10,509 nucleotides of DNA from Propionibacteriaceae bacterium (GTDB lineage Bacteria > Actinomycetota > Actinomycetes > Propionibacteriales > Propionibacteriaceae): assembly GCA_031255975.1 (NCBI GenBank), contig JAIRRM010000068.1:1-10509 (forward strand), written 5' to 3'. Each line of letters begins with the position of its first letter. Within the stretch, counting starts at the first letter, position 1. The translations under genes and the position numbers were made by a program. The notes beneath the pieces were generated by a model. The model saw nothing but the letters and a program-made list of their open reading frames with translations, was not told the DNA's origin and did not search any database. Below, one piece after another: positions 1 to 6,314 of this stretch.

Positions 1-1
1 A

Positions 2-712
2 GCCGCCGCCGCCAAAGCCGCACAAATGTTCACCATCGTCAATCCGAATAACCCCACCGGGAACTATGTGGACGAAACTACTGCGGCTGCCATTGCCACC
101 ATGCTGGCTAAAACCCACACCCCGCTCATCGCCGATGAAGTATTCTTCCCATTCACTTTGGATGACACACCTAAAACCCTTCCCCGGTTGGCAAACTTGG
201 AAGGTGTTGTAACTTTCAGCTTGGATGGCCTCTCTAAACTGCTCGCGGCACCAGGGTTGAAGCTCGGTTGGATTCGTCTCACCGGCCCGGCTGCGTTGAC
301 TAGCGAATATGCCCGCAGCCTTGACCTAATCGCCGATAGTTATTTAGCGGTTGGCTCCCCCATCGCTTTAGCGTTACCGGCGCTGCTCGACCACGCCGAC
401 GCTGCCGTAGTCCGTATCAAAGAGCGTCTTGCCGCCAACTTAAGCGCCGCCCAAAACATATTCTCCGCTGCCAGCGGACTCAGGGTGCGATATAGCGCTG
501 GTGGTTGGATGGCGCTCATAGACACCCCACCACTCACCCCCGGTACCGAGTTGGCCTATAGCGTTTTACGACAAGGTCAAATCTTCATACACCCTGGCTG
601 GTTTTACGACCTAGATTCCCCGCGCGCGCTCGCTTTGTCGCTGCTGCCGGAGCCGACATCGTTTGCGGCTAGCTGCCATATTCTCAGGGAGGTCATAGAA
701 TCGGTTGAATGA
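2..712 (+). CDS. PLP-dependent class I/II aminotransferase, 5' end outside window
   Basis: This is the C-terminal part of a fold-type I aminotransferase. The frame is open to the left edge, so the start lies upstream; the first ATG inside (26) is internal. Counting from that Met, NPNNPTG is at 6-12, the PLP-ring Asp is in ADEVF (D37) and the Schiff-base lysine is K71 in GLSKLLAAPGLKLGW. The tail carries HPGWFYD (189-195) and ALSLLPEP. The usual phosphate-binding Arg of the SKxxxxxGxR motif is Lys here (K79). The arginine that normally holds the substrate carboxylate near the C-terminus is not visible in ALALSLL. To my recollection both traits occur in a subfamily of uncharacterised bacterial aminotransferases with GLSK motifs. 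The substrate cannot be assigned; an amino acid/2-oxo acid exchange in the cytosol is expected. The stop overlaps the next start as ATGA, so the two genes form an operon. Codons such as TTA, TTG and ATA are more frequent here than further downstream. Confidence 0.9.
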   Translation, partial: AAAAKAAQMFTIVNPNNPTGNYVDETTAAAIATMLAKTHTPLIADEVFFPFTLDDTPKTLPRLANLEGVVTFSLDGLSKLLAAPGLKLGWIRLTGPAALTSEYARSLDLIADSYLAVGSPIALALPALLDHADAAVVRIKERLAANLSAAQNIFSAASGLRVRYSAGGWMALIDTPPLTPGTELAYSVLRQGQIFIHPGWFYDLDSPRALALSLLPEPTSFAASCHILREVIESVE

Positions 713-1614
713 GCGAAACGCTACATAGCAATATCTTCGATGTCGCCCTGGTGTTAGAGGGTGGTCAGATGCGGGTGTCATATACCGCCCCGCTCATTGT
801 CAAACTCATTCAAGAACAGCTGTGGTTCGACTATGTATGCGGTACGTCTGCCGGTTCATCGCACGCTGTCAACTACCTTTCCCGCGATGCTGAGCGGGCG
901 CGTAAATCGTTTGTGGAGTTCTGCGGCGACCCTAAAATCGGCGGTTGGCTAGGCTATTTCAAGGGTAAGGCTCGTTTCGATGCCGAATACGTCTACGAGC
1001 ACACCGCCGGGCCAAACGATGCTTGGCCGTTTGATTTTGCAACTTTCCGCGCCAACCCCGCCCAGATGCGCCTTGCCACCTTCGATGTGGCTGCGGGTAA
1101 AGAGGTGTGGTGGACAAAAGACGACTGCCCAACGCTGGCCGACCTGATGGTACGGGTACGTTCGTCGTCTGCTATGCCGATTTTGATGAAGCCCACTTTC
1201 ATTGATAACCGTATGTATTACGACGGTGGCTGCGGCCCGAACGCCGGTATCCCGCTACCGCAGGCGCAACGCGACGACTACCGCAAGTTCCTCATTGTGC
1301 TCAGTCAGCCACGCGGATTCAAGAAGGATTCCGACGGCCCAGATTTGGCGTTCAAACTATGGTTGCGGCGGCATCCGCACGTTGTCCACGGGTTGCTTTC
1401 CCGTACCGAACGCTACGACCGTATCCGGGCCGAGATCGCCGAACTGGAGGCGAGCGCAGACGCGTACGTCTTCTACTCCGACGCCATCCCCTACCCCAGC
1501 GCCACCCAGAACGTCGCGCAACTCGCCGCCAACTACGAGGCCGGTACGGCGCAGTTGGAGCAGGAGTGGCCCCGGCTGCTGGAATGGCTCAGCCCGCACA
1601 TCCGCGGCGATTAA
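709..1614 (+). CDS. Patatin-like phospholipase / acyl hydrolase, YjjU-type
   Basis: A 301-residue patatin-family serine hydrolase, expected to cleave acyl esters of lipids using a Ser-Asp dyad. The nucleophile elbow is GTSAGS with S47, and the partner aspartate is D172 in YYDGGCGPNAGIPLPQA. The N-terminal oxyanion loop reads LEGGQMRVSY (16-25) where the family normally has GGGxRG, so one glycine is replaced by Gln20 and the last by Val23. The rest of the architecture (FDYVCGTSAGSSHAVNYLSRD, then SSAMPILMKP at 153-162) fits the YjjU/COG4667 group. No signal peptide or membrane helix is seen, so it is probably cytoplasmic or peripheral. The ATG sits inside the stop of the aminotransferase (ATGA). 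The nearest Shine-Dalgarno-like AGGGAGG (686-692) is 16 bases away, so translation is probably coupled. The natural substrate is unknown. Confidence 0.88.
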   Translation: MSETLHSNIFDVALVLEGGQMRVSYTAPLIVKLIQEQLWFDYVCGTSAGSSHAVNYLSRDAERARKSFVEFCGDPKIGGWLGYFKGKARFDAEYVYEHTAGPNDAWPFDFATFRANPAQMRLATFDVAAGKEVWWTKDDCPTLADLMVRVRSSSAMPILMKPTFIDNRMYYDGGCGPNAGIPLPQAQRDDYRKFLIVLSQPRGFKKDSDGPDLAFKLWLRRHPHVVHGLLSRTERYDRIRAEIAELEASADAYVFYSDAIPYPSATQNVAQLAANYEAGTAQLEQEWPRLLEWLSPHIRGD

Positions 1615-1720
1615 TCGTCCGAATCAGCAGGTTTGACGTAAGTGACGCTCTTATCGGTGCAAAGATGGGGTGTCGGGGAACAGCCCCCGCCGTAGGGTCT
1701 GGCGCAACAGCGTGTCGGCC

Positions 1721-1732
1721 CGTGACATCACG
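1721..1732. promoter_or_regulatory. Inverted repeat CGTGA-CA-TCACG abutting the RBS of the first alcohol dehydrogenase
   Basis: A perfect 5+5 bp inverted repeat with a 2-base centre ends one base before the AGGAGG of the downstream gene. It could be a dimeric repressor's operator, or a small RNA hairpin that touches the ribosome site. The rest of the 128-base gap (1615-1742) holds a TGACG direct repeat (1634-1638 and 1643-1647, 9-bp period), with TTGACG at 1633-1638 resembling a -35 box but no good -10 at the right spacing. It also holds a short G/C hairpin (1674-1678 with 1685-1689). I do not recognise a known riboswitch. Confidence 0.35.
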
Positions 1733-1738
1733 AGGAGG
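1733..1738 (+). promoter_or_regulatory. Ribosome binding site AGGAGG for the first alcohol dehydrogenase
   Basis: This full-consensus Shine-Dalgarno decides the start: GTG at 1743 lies 4 bases after it. An ATG overlapping it at 1741 is in another frame, and the next in-frame ATG (1758) is 19 bases away. The protein alignment with the paralogue also supports GTG 1743. Confidence 0.75.
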
Positions 1739-1742
1739 AAAT

Positions 1743-2801
1743 GTGCGCGGTTTCGGTATGCACACCGTTAATGACGTGGGATGGATCGAGAAGGATCGTC
1801 CGGCATGTGGCCCGCTCGATGCGATCATTCGCCCGACCATCGTCGCCCCCTGTAGCTCTGACACCCATGCGTCGCATGGCGGCTCAGGCCCCAAGACCGA
1901 AATGATTCTTGGACATGAAGCCGTTGGCATCGTTGACGAGGTTGGCGCAAGTGTCACCCGATTCAAGGTCGGCGACTACGTCGCCGTACCGTGCGTCACA
2001 CCTGATTGGCTGGAACCAGGCGTACAGAACACCACCGCGTTCACGCATGATGTCCGTATGTTTGGCTCGTTTAAGTTCCTTGGCGTGAAGGACGGCACCA
2101 TGGCCGAGTTCTTCCACGTCAATCAGGCCGACGCCAACTTGGCACTCATCCCCGAAGGTGTCAGCCCCGAGGCGGCGCTGATGACCGTCGATATGATGTC
2201 CACCGGTTTCCGGGGCGCAGAACTGGCCGAGATTGAAGCGGGTGACACCGTGGTCGTCATCGGTATCGGCCCCGTCGGCCTGATGGCTATCGCCGGGGCG
2301 GCCCTGATGGGCGCAGGCCGTATCATCGCCGTAGGCACCCGTCCGAAGGCTATGGAGATCGCCACCAGCTACGGTGCCAGCGAGTTCATCTCGTACAAGG
2401 ACGGCCCACTGCTCGATCAGGTGATGGCCCGCACCGATGGCAAGGGCCCGCACAAGGTCATCATCGCCGGCGGCGACGGCAAGACACTCGGCGAGGCAGT
2501 GGCGATGACCCGTCCTACCGGCATCATCAGCAACATCAACTTCTACGACGTGAGCGACAAGGTGGAGTTCCCGATGCTGTGGTGGGGGCTCGGCATGGCC
2601 GACAAGACCATTCGCGGTACGTTCTGCACCGGCGGCGCGGAACGCATCGTGCGTCTGATGGACATGATTAAGTACGGGCGCATCGATCCCACCTTGATGA
2701 TTACGCACAAGTTCGACGGCTTCGACCAACTACCTGAGGCGTTCGATCTGATGGACAAGAAGTCTCCTGATCTCATCAAACCGATCGTCTATTTGCGCTA
2801 A
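1743..2801 (+). CDS. Zinc-dependent secondary alcohol dehydrogenase, CbADH/TbADH family (copy 1)
   Basis: A 352-residue medium-chain dehydrogenase, expected to interconvert secondary alcohols and ketones with NADP(H) in the cytosol. The frame stays open upstream to 1359, but GTG at 1743 is chosen because it follows AGGAGG and aligns residue for residue with the start of the neighbouring paralogue (M-x-x-F-x-M...GWIEK). Catalytic zinc ligands are C37, H58 and D150, with E59 beside H58; the loop before H58 is one residue shorter than in CbADH. The Rossmann motif is GIGPVG (174-179). The NADP-phosphate contacts known from TbADH are kept as G198, T199, R200 and Y218. Pocket positions differ from TbADH: Phe at 110, 267 and 294 (Trp, Tyr and Leu in TbADH), and Cys84 where TbADH has A85. 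So a substrate differing from small ketones such as acetone or butanone is likely. It stands alone after the patatin gene and ends at a strong terminator. Confidence 0.93.
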   Translation: MRGFGMHTVNDVGWIEKDRPACGPLDAIIRPTIVAPCSSDTHASHGGSGPKTEMILGHEAVGIVDEVGASVTRFKVGDYVAVPCVTPDWLEPGVQNTTAFTHDVRMFGSFKFLGVKDGTMAEFFHVNQADANLALIPEGVSPEAALMTVDMMSTGFRGAELAEIEAGDTVVVIGIGPVGLMAIAGAALMGAGRIIAVGTRPKAMEIATSYGASEFISYKDGPLLDQVMARTDGKGPHKVIIAGGDGKTLGEAVAMTRPTGIISNINFYDVSDKVEFPMLWWGLGMADKTIRGTFCTGGAERIVRLMDMIKYGRIDPTLMITHKFDGFDQLPEAFDLMDKKSPDLIKPIVYLR

Positions 2802-2820
2802 GTCGGTTTCCCCATCCCTT

Positions 2821-2872
2821 AAACGCCAGTTTGGGGCCACCCTTCATTGAAAGGTGGCCCCAAACTGCGTTT
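2821..2872. terminator. Bidirectional intrinsic terminator between convergent dehydrogenase genes
   Basis: A perfect 15-bp stem (2827-2841 with 2853-2867) encloses a short loop region. A further 5 bp (AAACG with CGTTT) extend the base after one bulged C at 2826. The stem has a GGGGCCACC/GGTGGCCCC core flanked by T/A-rich ends (TTT on the right strand, AAA on the left). It therefore offers a short U tract in both directions, and it lies 19 bases after one stop codon and 20 bases after the other. Confidence 0.9.
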
Positions 2873-2892
2873 AGCCGCGCGTGACGGCAGTT

Positions 2893-3954
2893 TCAGTAAC
2901 GAATCGAAACCACCGGCTTGATGAGATCCGCTGGCTTGTCCTTCATCAGCATCACGGCGTCCTCGACGTGCTCAAGCCCCTCGAAGCGGTGCGTTATCAA
3001 CTGCGACGGGTCGACACGGCCGGTGAGCACCAACTGCGCCAGCTTCTCCATCCGTAGCCGCCCACCGGGCATCAGGCCACCGTGGATGGTCTTGTGACCC
3101 ATACCGACACCCCACGCCTCGCGCGGTATCTTGATGTAATCGCCGCTGCCGAGGTAGTTGATGTTGCCGATGGCACCACCGGGTTTCAGCATCCGTATCG
3201 CGGTGTCGAAGGTGTCATTGTCGCCACCGGCGATGATGACGCGGTCAACGCCCTTGCCGTTCGTGCGATCAAGAATCTGATCGTGCAGCGGGCCCTCTTT
3301 GTAGCTGATGATGTCGGTGGCACCAAACGAGCGGGCAACCTGCACACAGTTGGGGCGGGTGCCGACGGCGAACAGGTTGGCCGCGCCACGCAGCACTGCA
3401 CCACGCACCGCCATCAGACCCACCGGGCCGATACCGATGACGCACACGTCGTCGCCGTATTTCACCCCGGCCAGTTCGGAGCCATGTAGCCCGGTCGGAA
3501 CCATGTCGGAAAGCATCGCGCCGGTTTCGGGCTCAATGCCGTCTGGCAGCAACGCCAGGTTGGCGTCGGCCTCATTGATGTGGATGAACTCGGCGAATAC
3601 GCCGTCCTTGCTGTTGGAGAACTTCCAACCGCCAAGCATCCCACCGGAATGCACCGAATAGCCGCTCTGGGCCTCCAACGAACCCCAATCAGGGGTGATG
3701 GCGGGCATAATCACCCGGTCACCAGGCTTGAAAACCTTGACCATGTCGCCGACTTCGACAACTTCGCCGACGCCCTCATGGCCGAGGACGAGATTATGAC
3801 GGTCGCCGATGGCACCCTCCCAGACGGTGTGAATGTCTGAGGTACAGGGGGCGAGTGCGAGTGGGCGGACGATGGCGTCCAAGGGGCCGCAGGTAGGCCG
3901 CGGCTTTTCAATCCAGCCGGTCTTATCGAGGCCGAGCATTGCGAATGCCTTCAC
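2893..3954 (-). CDS. NADP-dependent secondary alcohol dehydrogenase, CbADH/TbADH family (copy 2)
   Basis: A 353-residue zinc enzyme very close to the C. beijerinckii/T. brockii secondary alcohol dehydrogenases, which reduce small ketones to secondary alcohols with NADPH. Zinc ligands are C37, H59 and D150, with E60 and the proton-relay S39 and H42. The Rossmann motif is GIGPVG (174-179). NADP-phosphate contacts are G198, T199, R200 and Y218. Pocket residues match TbADH at S39, I49, A85, I86, W110, M151, T154, Y267 and L294, with Met at 295 where TbADH has Cys. The start is GTG (complement of 3952-3954), with GGAG five bases upstream. It faces copy 1 across a shared terminator. The 165-base gap upstream (3955-4119) has no promoter I can name. 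The membrane-protein gene upstream lies on the same strand, so readthrough from it is possible. Confidence 0.95.
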   Translation of the reverse strand: MKAFAMLGLDKTGWIEKPRPTCGPLDAIVRPLALAPCTSDIHTVWEGAIGDRHNLVLGHEGVGEVVEVGDMVKVFKPGDRVIMPAITPDWGSLEAQSGYSVHSGGMLGGWKFSNSKDGVFAEFIHINEADANLALLPDGIEPETGAMLSDMVPTGLHGSELAGVKYGDDVCVIGIGPVGLMAVRGAVLRGAANLFAVGTRPNCVQVARSFGATDIISYKEGPLHDQILDRTNGKGVDRVIIAGGDNDTFDTAIRMLKPGGAIGNINYLGSGDYIKIPREAWGVGMGHKTIHGGLMPGGRLRMEKLAQLVLTGRVDPSQLITHRFEGLEHVEDAVMLMKDKPADLIKPVVSIRY

Positions 3955-3959
3955 GGGTT

Positions 3960-3963
3960 CTCC
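3960..3963 (-). promoter_or_regulatory. Ribosome binding site GGAG for dehydrogenase copy 2
   Basis: Read on the minus strand, GGAG lies five bases before the GTG start. A second GGAG (3967-3970) sits just upstream. This supports the GTG start, as does the conserved N-terminus MKAFAML. Confidence 0.6.
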
Positions 3964-4119
3964 GTTCTCCAGGTGGTAATAGCTGCCGATCCGATCCGGA
4001 TTCGGCCAACTATTCAGCCTGCCAGAATGAAGAGTCTCGCGCAGGAAAAGCGACCGAATCCATCAACTCGATTAGCTGACAGCACAACTTATTTTCCCGG
4101 TTCTGCGGCGAGGCACCCG

Positions 4120-4953
4120 TCATCCGGCAAGCGCCAACGCACTCGGTTGAGGTGGATGGGCCAGAGACACCGCGCGGTAAACACCGAACAAACTGGCTAC
4201 CACAACCGCGCCAAACCCCGCCAAAACCGCGACATATCCGGGAACTCCGGCCAACTGCGCAAAAAGCTCCAGTGGCGTATTGGGTTCTGGCCAATTTATA
4301 AACAGATAGTTGGAATCCAACAGCTTGTTTAGCGGATAATCCACCGCCATCAGGCCAAGTCCGATGCCCAACACCGCTGGATAGTAGCGGAAGGACGGTT
4401 GTAGCACCCCGGAGGCGATGGCACCGAGCGGCACGAAAATGATAATCAGGTGCGACACCACAAACAGAATGAAGTACAGCGACAGATACGAGTAGTGCGC
4501 GTACGGCACCCCCGGCGTGGCGATGGCGGCGGCCGCACCCGGCAGATACAGGCCGTATGCGAAGTTCAGCAGCACCTTATTACGGGTGAGCACCGTGAGC
4601 GGCAGGACGATGCCGCCCGAACTGCACAGATGCAGCGGCAGATTGTTCTTGGCGTACGTCTCCGGGTCTACCGCCACCAGCAGGAACGCCGGCACCACCC
4701 AGCCGATGAAGCACCACAACCCCAACCATTTGGTGATGTTCCAGGCTCGTTCCTTGTCCAGCAGCGCGATGCGCTTCATAACCTGGAAGAACCACACGCA
4801 CACCGCCGCCGACAACGCAATCCAGATCAGGTGCGGGGTACCGAACGTGACAAACAACGACCACTGCGGTGCATCGCGCGTAAACAGGATGTCTAACCAT
4901 TCCACAGAAGGTGACGCTACCTTCCGACAGGGTGCGACACAGGACGGTTTCAC
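4120..4953 (-). CDS. YwaF/TIGR02206-family integral membrane protein (TMEM164-like)
   Basis: A 277-residue polytopic membrane protein with about seven hydrophobic segments, near residues 41-59, 76-94, 108-123, 128-146, 157-176, 190-207 and 239-259. Signatures of the YwaF/TIGR02206 group are visible: LPLHLCSSG (105-113), the GLYLPGAAAAIATP stretch, a late helix with H168, and NYLFINWP (215-222). The family is of unknown function in bacteria. It is related to TMEM164, a eukaryotic membrane acyltransferase with a catalytic cysteine, and C110 in LHLC with H168 are candidate counterparts (inference). The longest frame starts at GTG (complement of 4951-4953) without a clear RBS. Its first 16 residues (CVAPCRK...) look unlike a membrane protein start, so GTG coding V17 (complement of 4903-4905) is an alternative. 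It follows ychF on the same strand after a 134-base gap. Confidence 0.78.
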   Translation of the reverse strand: MKPSCVAPCRKVASPSVEWLDILFTRDAPQWSLFVTFGTPHLIWIALSAAVCVWFFQVMKRIALLDKERAWNITKWLGLWCFIGWVVPAFLLVAVDPETYAKNNLPLHLCSSGGIVLPLTVLTRNKVLLNFAYGLYLPGAAAAIATPGVPYAHYSYLSLYFILFVVSHLIIIFVPLGAIASGVLQPSFRYYPAVLGIGLGLMAVDYPLNKLLDSNYLFINWPEPNTPLELFAQLAGVPGYVAVLAGFGAVVVASLFGVYRAVSLAHPPQPSALALAG

Positions 4954-5064
4954 TGAGGATTCTCTGTGAAGTCCGGGATCAGGTTTCCATCACGGCCACC
5001 GGGCCAAGTACTCCCAGCCCTCAGAACTGGCGCGGCCAACTCTTGGGAGACACCCCTCCGCATC

Positions 5065-5085
5065 AAAAGGGTTGCCGCTAACAAC
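5065..5085 (-). terminator. Possible weak terminator after ychF
   Basis: On the minus strand a small hairpin (GTTGT-TAGCG-GCAAC, 5 bp with one G-T pair) starts two bases after the ychF stop and is followed by CCTTTT. The stem is short, so termination may be partial. Further into the gap (5011-5049) a CTCCCA/TGGGAG pair encloses a TGGC-CGC-GCCA hairpin, which may be RNA structure ahead of the membrane-protein gene. Confidence 0.35.
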
Positions 5086-5087
5086 GC

Positions 5088-6161
5088 TTATACGTTGAAC
5101 CTGAACTCCACCACGTCGCCGTCGCGCATCACGTAATCCTTGCCCTCGATACGGGCTTTGCCGGCGGCACGGGCGGCGGTGATGGAGCCAAGTTCCACCA
5201 GGTCGTCGTAAGAGACGATCTCGGCTTTGATAAAACCGCGCTGGAAGTCGGTGTGAATGACGCCAGCGGCCTCGGGGGCCGTCCAACCCTGGTGGATTGT
5301 CCAGGCACGAGCCTCCTTCGGCCCGGCGGTGAGAAAGCTCTGCAAGCCGAGGGTGGCGAATCCAACGCGGGCCAGCTTGTCAAGACCGGGTTCACTGACT
5401 CCCATCTCGTCTAAGAACTCGCGCGCCTCGTCTTCGCTCATCTCGGTCAGTTCCGCCTCGAACTTGGCGTCAAGGAAGATGGCTTCAGCCGGAGCGACTA
5501 TCTCGCTCATTCGCTCGCGTAGCGCGGCGTCGGCGAGTTCGTCAGCAGCGCAGTTGAAAACGTAGATGAACGGCTTGGCGGTGAGTAGCCACAGGTCGCG
5601 CAGCGGTGCCGGGTCGAGCCCGGCGGCAAAGATGGTCTGACCCGCCGCGAGAGTTTCGTACGCCTTGAGCCACGCCTCATATTTCGGACGCGACTCTTTT
5701 TTGATCCTCGCTTCCTTCTCCAGCCTCGGCAACGCCTTTTCCATGGTCTGTAGGTCGGCGAGAATTAGCTCGGTGGTGACGGTCTCAATATCGGACGCGG
5801 GGTTGACCGCCCCGTCCACATGCGTCACATCGTCGTCTGTGAAAACCCTGGTCACCTGGCAGATGGCATCGGCTTCGCGGATGTTGGCGAGGAAGGCGTT
5901 GCCCATGCCCTCACCCTGCGACGCGCCTTTGACGATGCCCGCGATGTCAACAAAGGTGACGGTGGCGGGTACGACTCGCTCGGAGTGGTACATGTCGGAG
6001 AGCACCTGCAAACGCGGGTCAGGCACCCCCACGATGCCGGTGTTCGGCTCGATGGTGGCGAACGGGTAGTTGGCCGCCAGCACGCTGTTACGGGTGAGCG
6101 CGTTGAACAGGGTGGATTTGCCCGCGTTGGGCAGCCCGACGATTCCGATGGTTAGTGCCAC
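5088..6161 (-). CDS. ychF: Ribosome-binding ATPase YchF (Ola1 family)
   Basis: A 357-residue Obg-related P-loop ATPase of the YchF/OLA1 family, which binds ribosomes and is linked to translation and oxidative-stress control. The P-loop is GLPNAGKST (9-17), the G3-like motif is DIAG (72-75), and QGEGMGNAFLANIREADAI matches family signature sequence. A helical-hairpin region lies around 135-170. A TGS domain covers about 274-357 and ends in the typical GKDYVMRDGDVVEFRFNV. Full length is normal for the family. The position usually reading NxxE, which sets ATP over GTP preference, reads N203-C-A-A206, so the glutamate is absent. The start is GTG (complement of 6159-6161), with AGGTAGG about nine bases upstream. 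It is transcribed towards the membrane-protein gene. A promoter probably lies in the 153-base gap upstream, but I cannot point to it. Confidence 0.97.
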   Translation of the reverse strand: MALTIGIVGLPNAGKSTLFNALTRNSVLAANYPFATIEPNTGIVGVPDPRLQVLSDMYHSERVVPATVTFVDIAGIVKGASQGEGMGNAFLANIREADAICQVTRVFTDDDVTHVDGAVNPASDIETVTTELILADLQTMEKALPRLEKEARIKKESRPKYEAWLKAYETLAAGQTIFAAGLDPAPLRDLWLLTAKPFIYVFNCAADELADAALRERMSEIVAPAEAIFLDAKFEAELTEMSEDEAREFLDEMGVSEPGLDKLARVGFATLGLQSFLTAGPKEARAWTIHQGWTAPEAAGVIHTDFQRGFIKAEIVSYDDLVELGSITAARAAGKARIEGKDYVMRDGDVVEFRFNV

Positions 6162-6224
6162 GGGGTAAGCCTACCTGTGGTGGCGCGGATGAGCCGCCGT
6201 ACGGTGGCATACCCGACTTCACCG

Positions 6225-6294
6225 ACAGGGGCGACGAGCGAGAGTCGCTATGACGATTCGACATAGCCTTTAAGCACAGCAGACCGACCCCTGT
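6225..6294. other. Nested inverted repeats between ychF and the ATPase gene
   Basis: An outer perfect 7-bp pair, ACAGGGG (6225-6231) with CCCCTGT (6288-6294), encloses two adjacent hairpins. One is GCGAC/GTCGC (6231-6235 with 6244-6248). The other is GCTATG/CATAGC (6247-6252 with 6262-6267), extended inside by CG/CG past one A-A mismatch around an ATT loop. The two inner hairpins share two bases, so they compete slightly or stack. The arrangement could fold as a three-way junction in RNA from either strand. It may end the ATPase transcript, form part of the ychF leader, or be chance. There is no long T run after it on either strand. Confidence 0.4.
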
Positions 6295-6314
6295 TCAGCT
6301 GAGGTTTGCCCCAG

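Noticed and set aside
1359..1742. Upstream extension of the dehydrogenase copy 1 frame into the patatin gene
   Set aside because: It is Arg/Pro-rich shadow sequence overlapping the patatin frame. The RBS and paralogue alignment fix the start at GTG 1743.
1884..2729. 281-codon minus-strand frame opposite dehydrogenase copy 1
   Set aside because: It is rich in His, Asp and Gly, as expected for the complement of a GC-rich gene. The plus strand carries the full alcohol dehydrogenase motifs.
3973..4332. 119-codon plus-strand frame across the gap upstream of dehydrogenase copy 2
   Set aside because: Two-thirds of it is antisense to the membrane-protein gene, it has no clear ribosome site, and its composition is Arg/Gln-rich with no motif.
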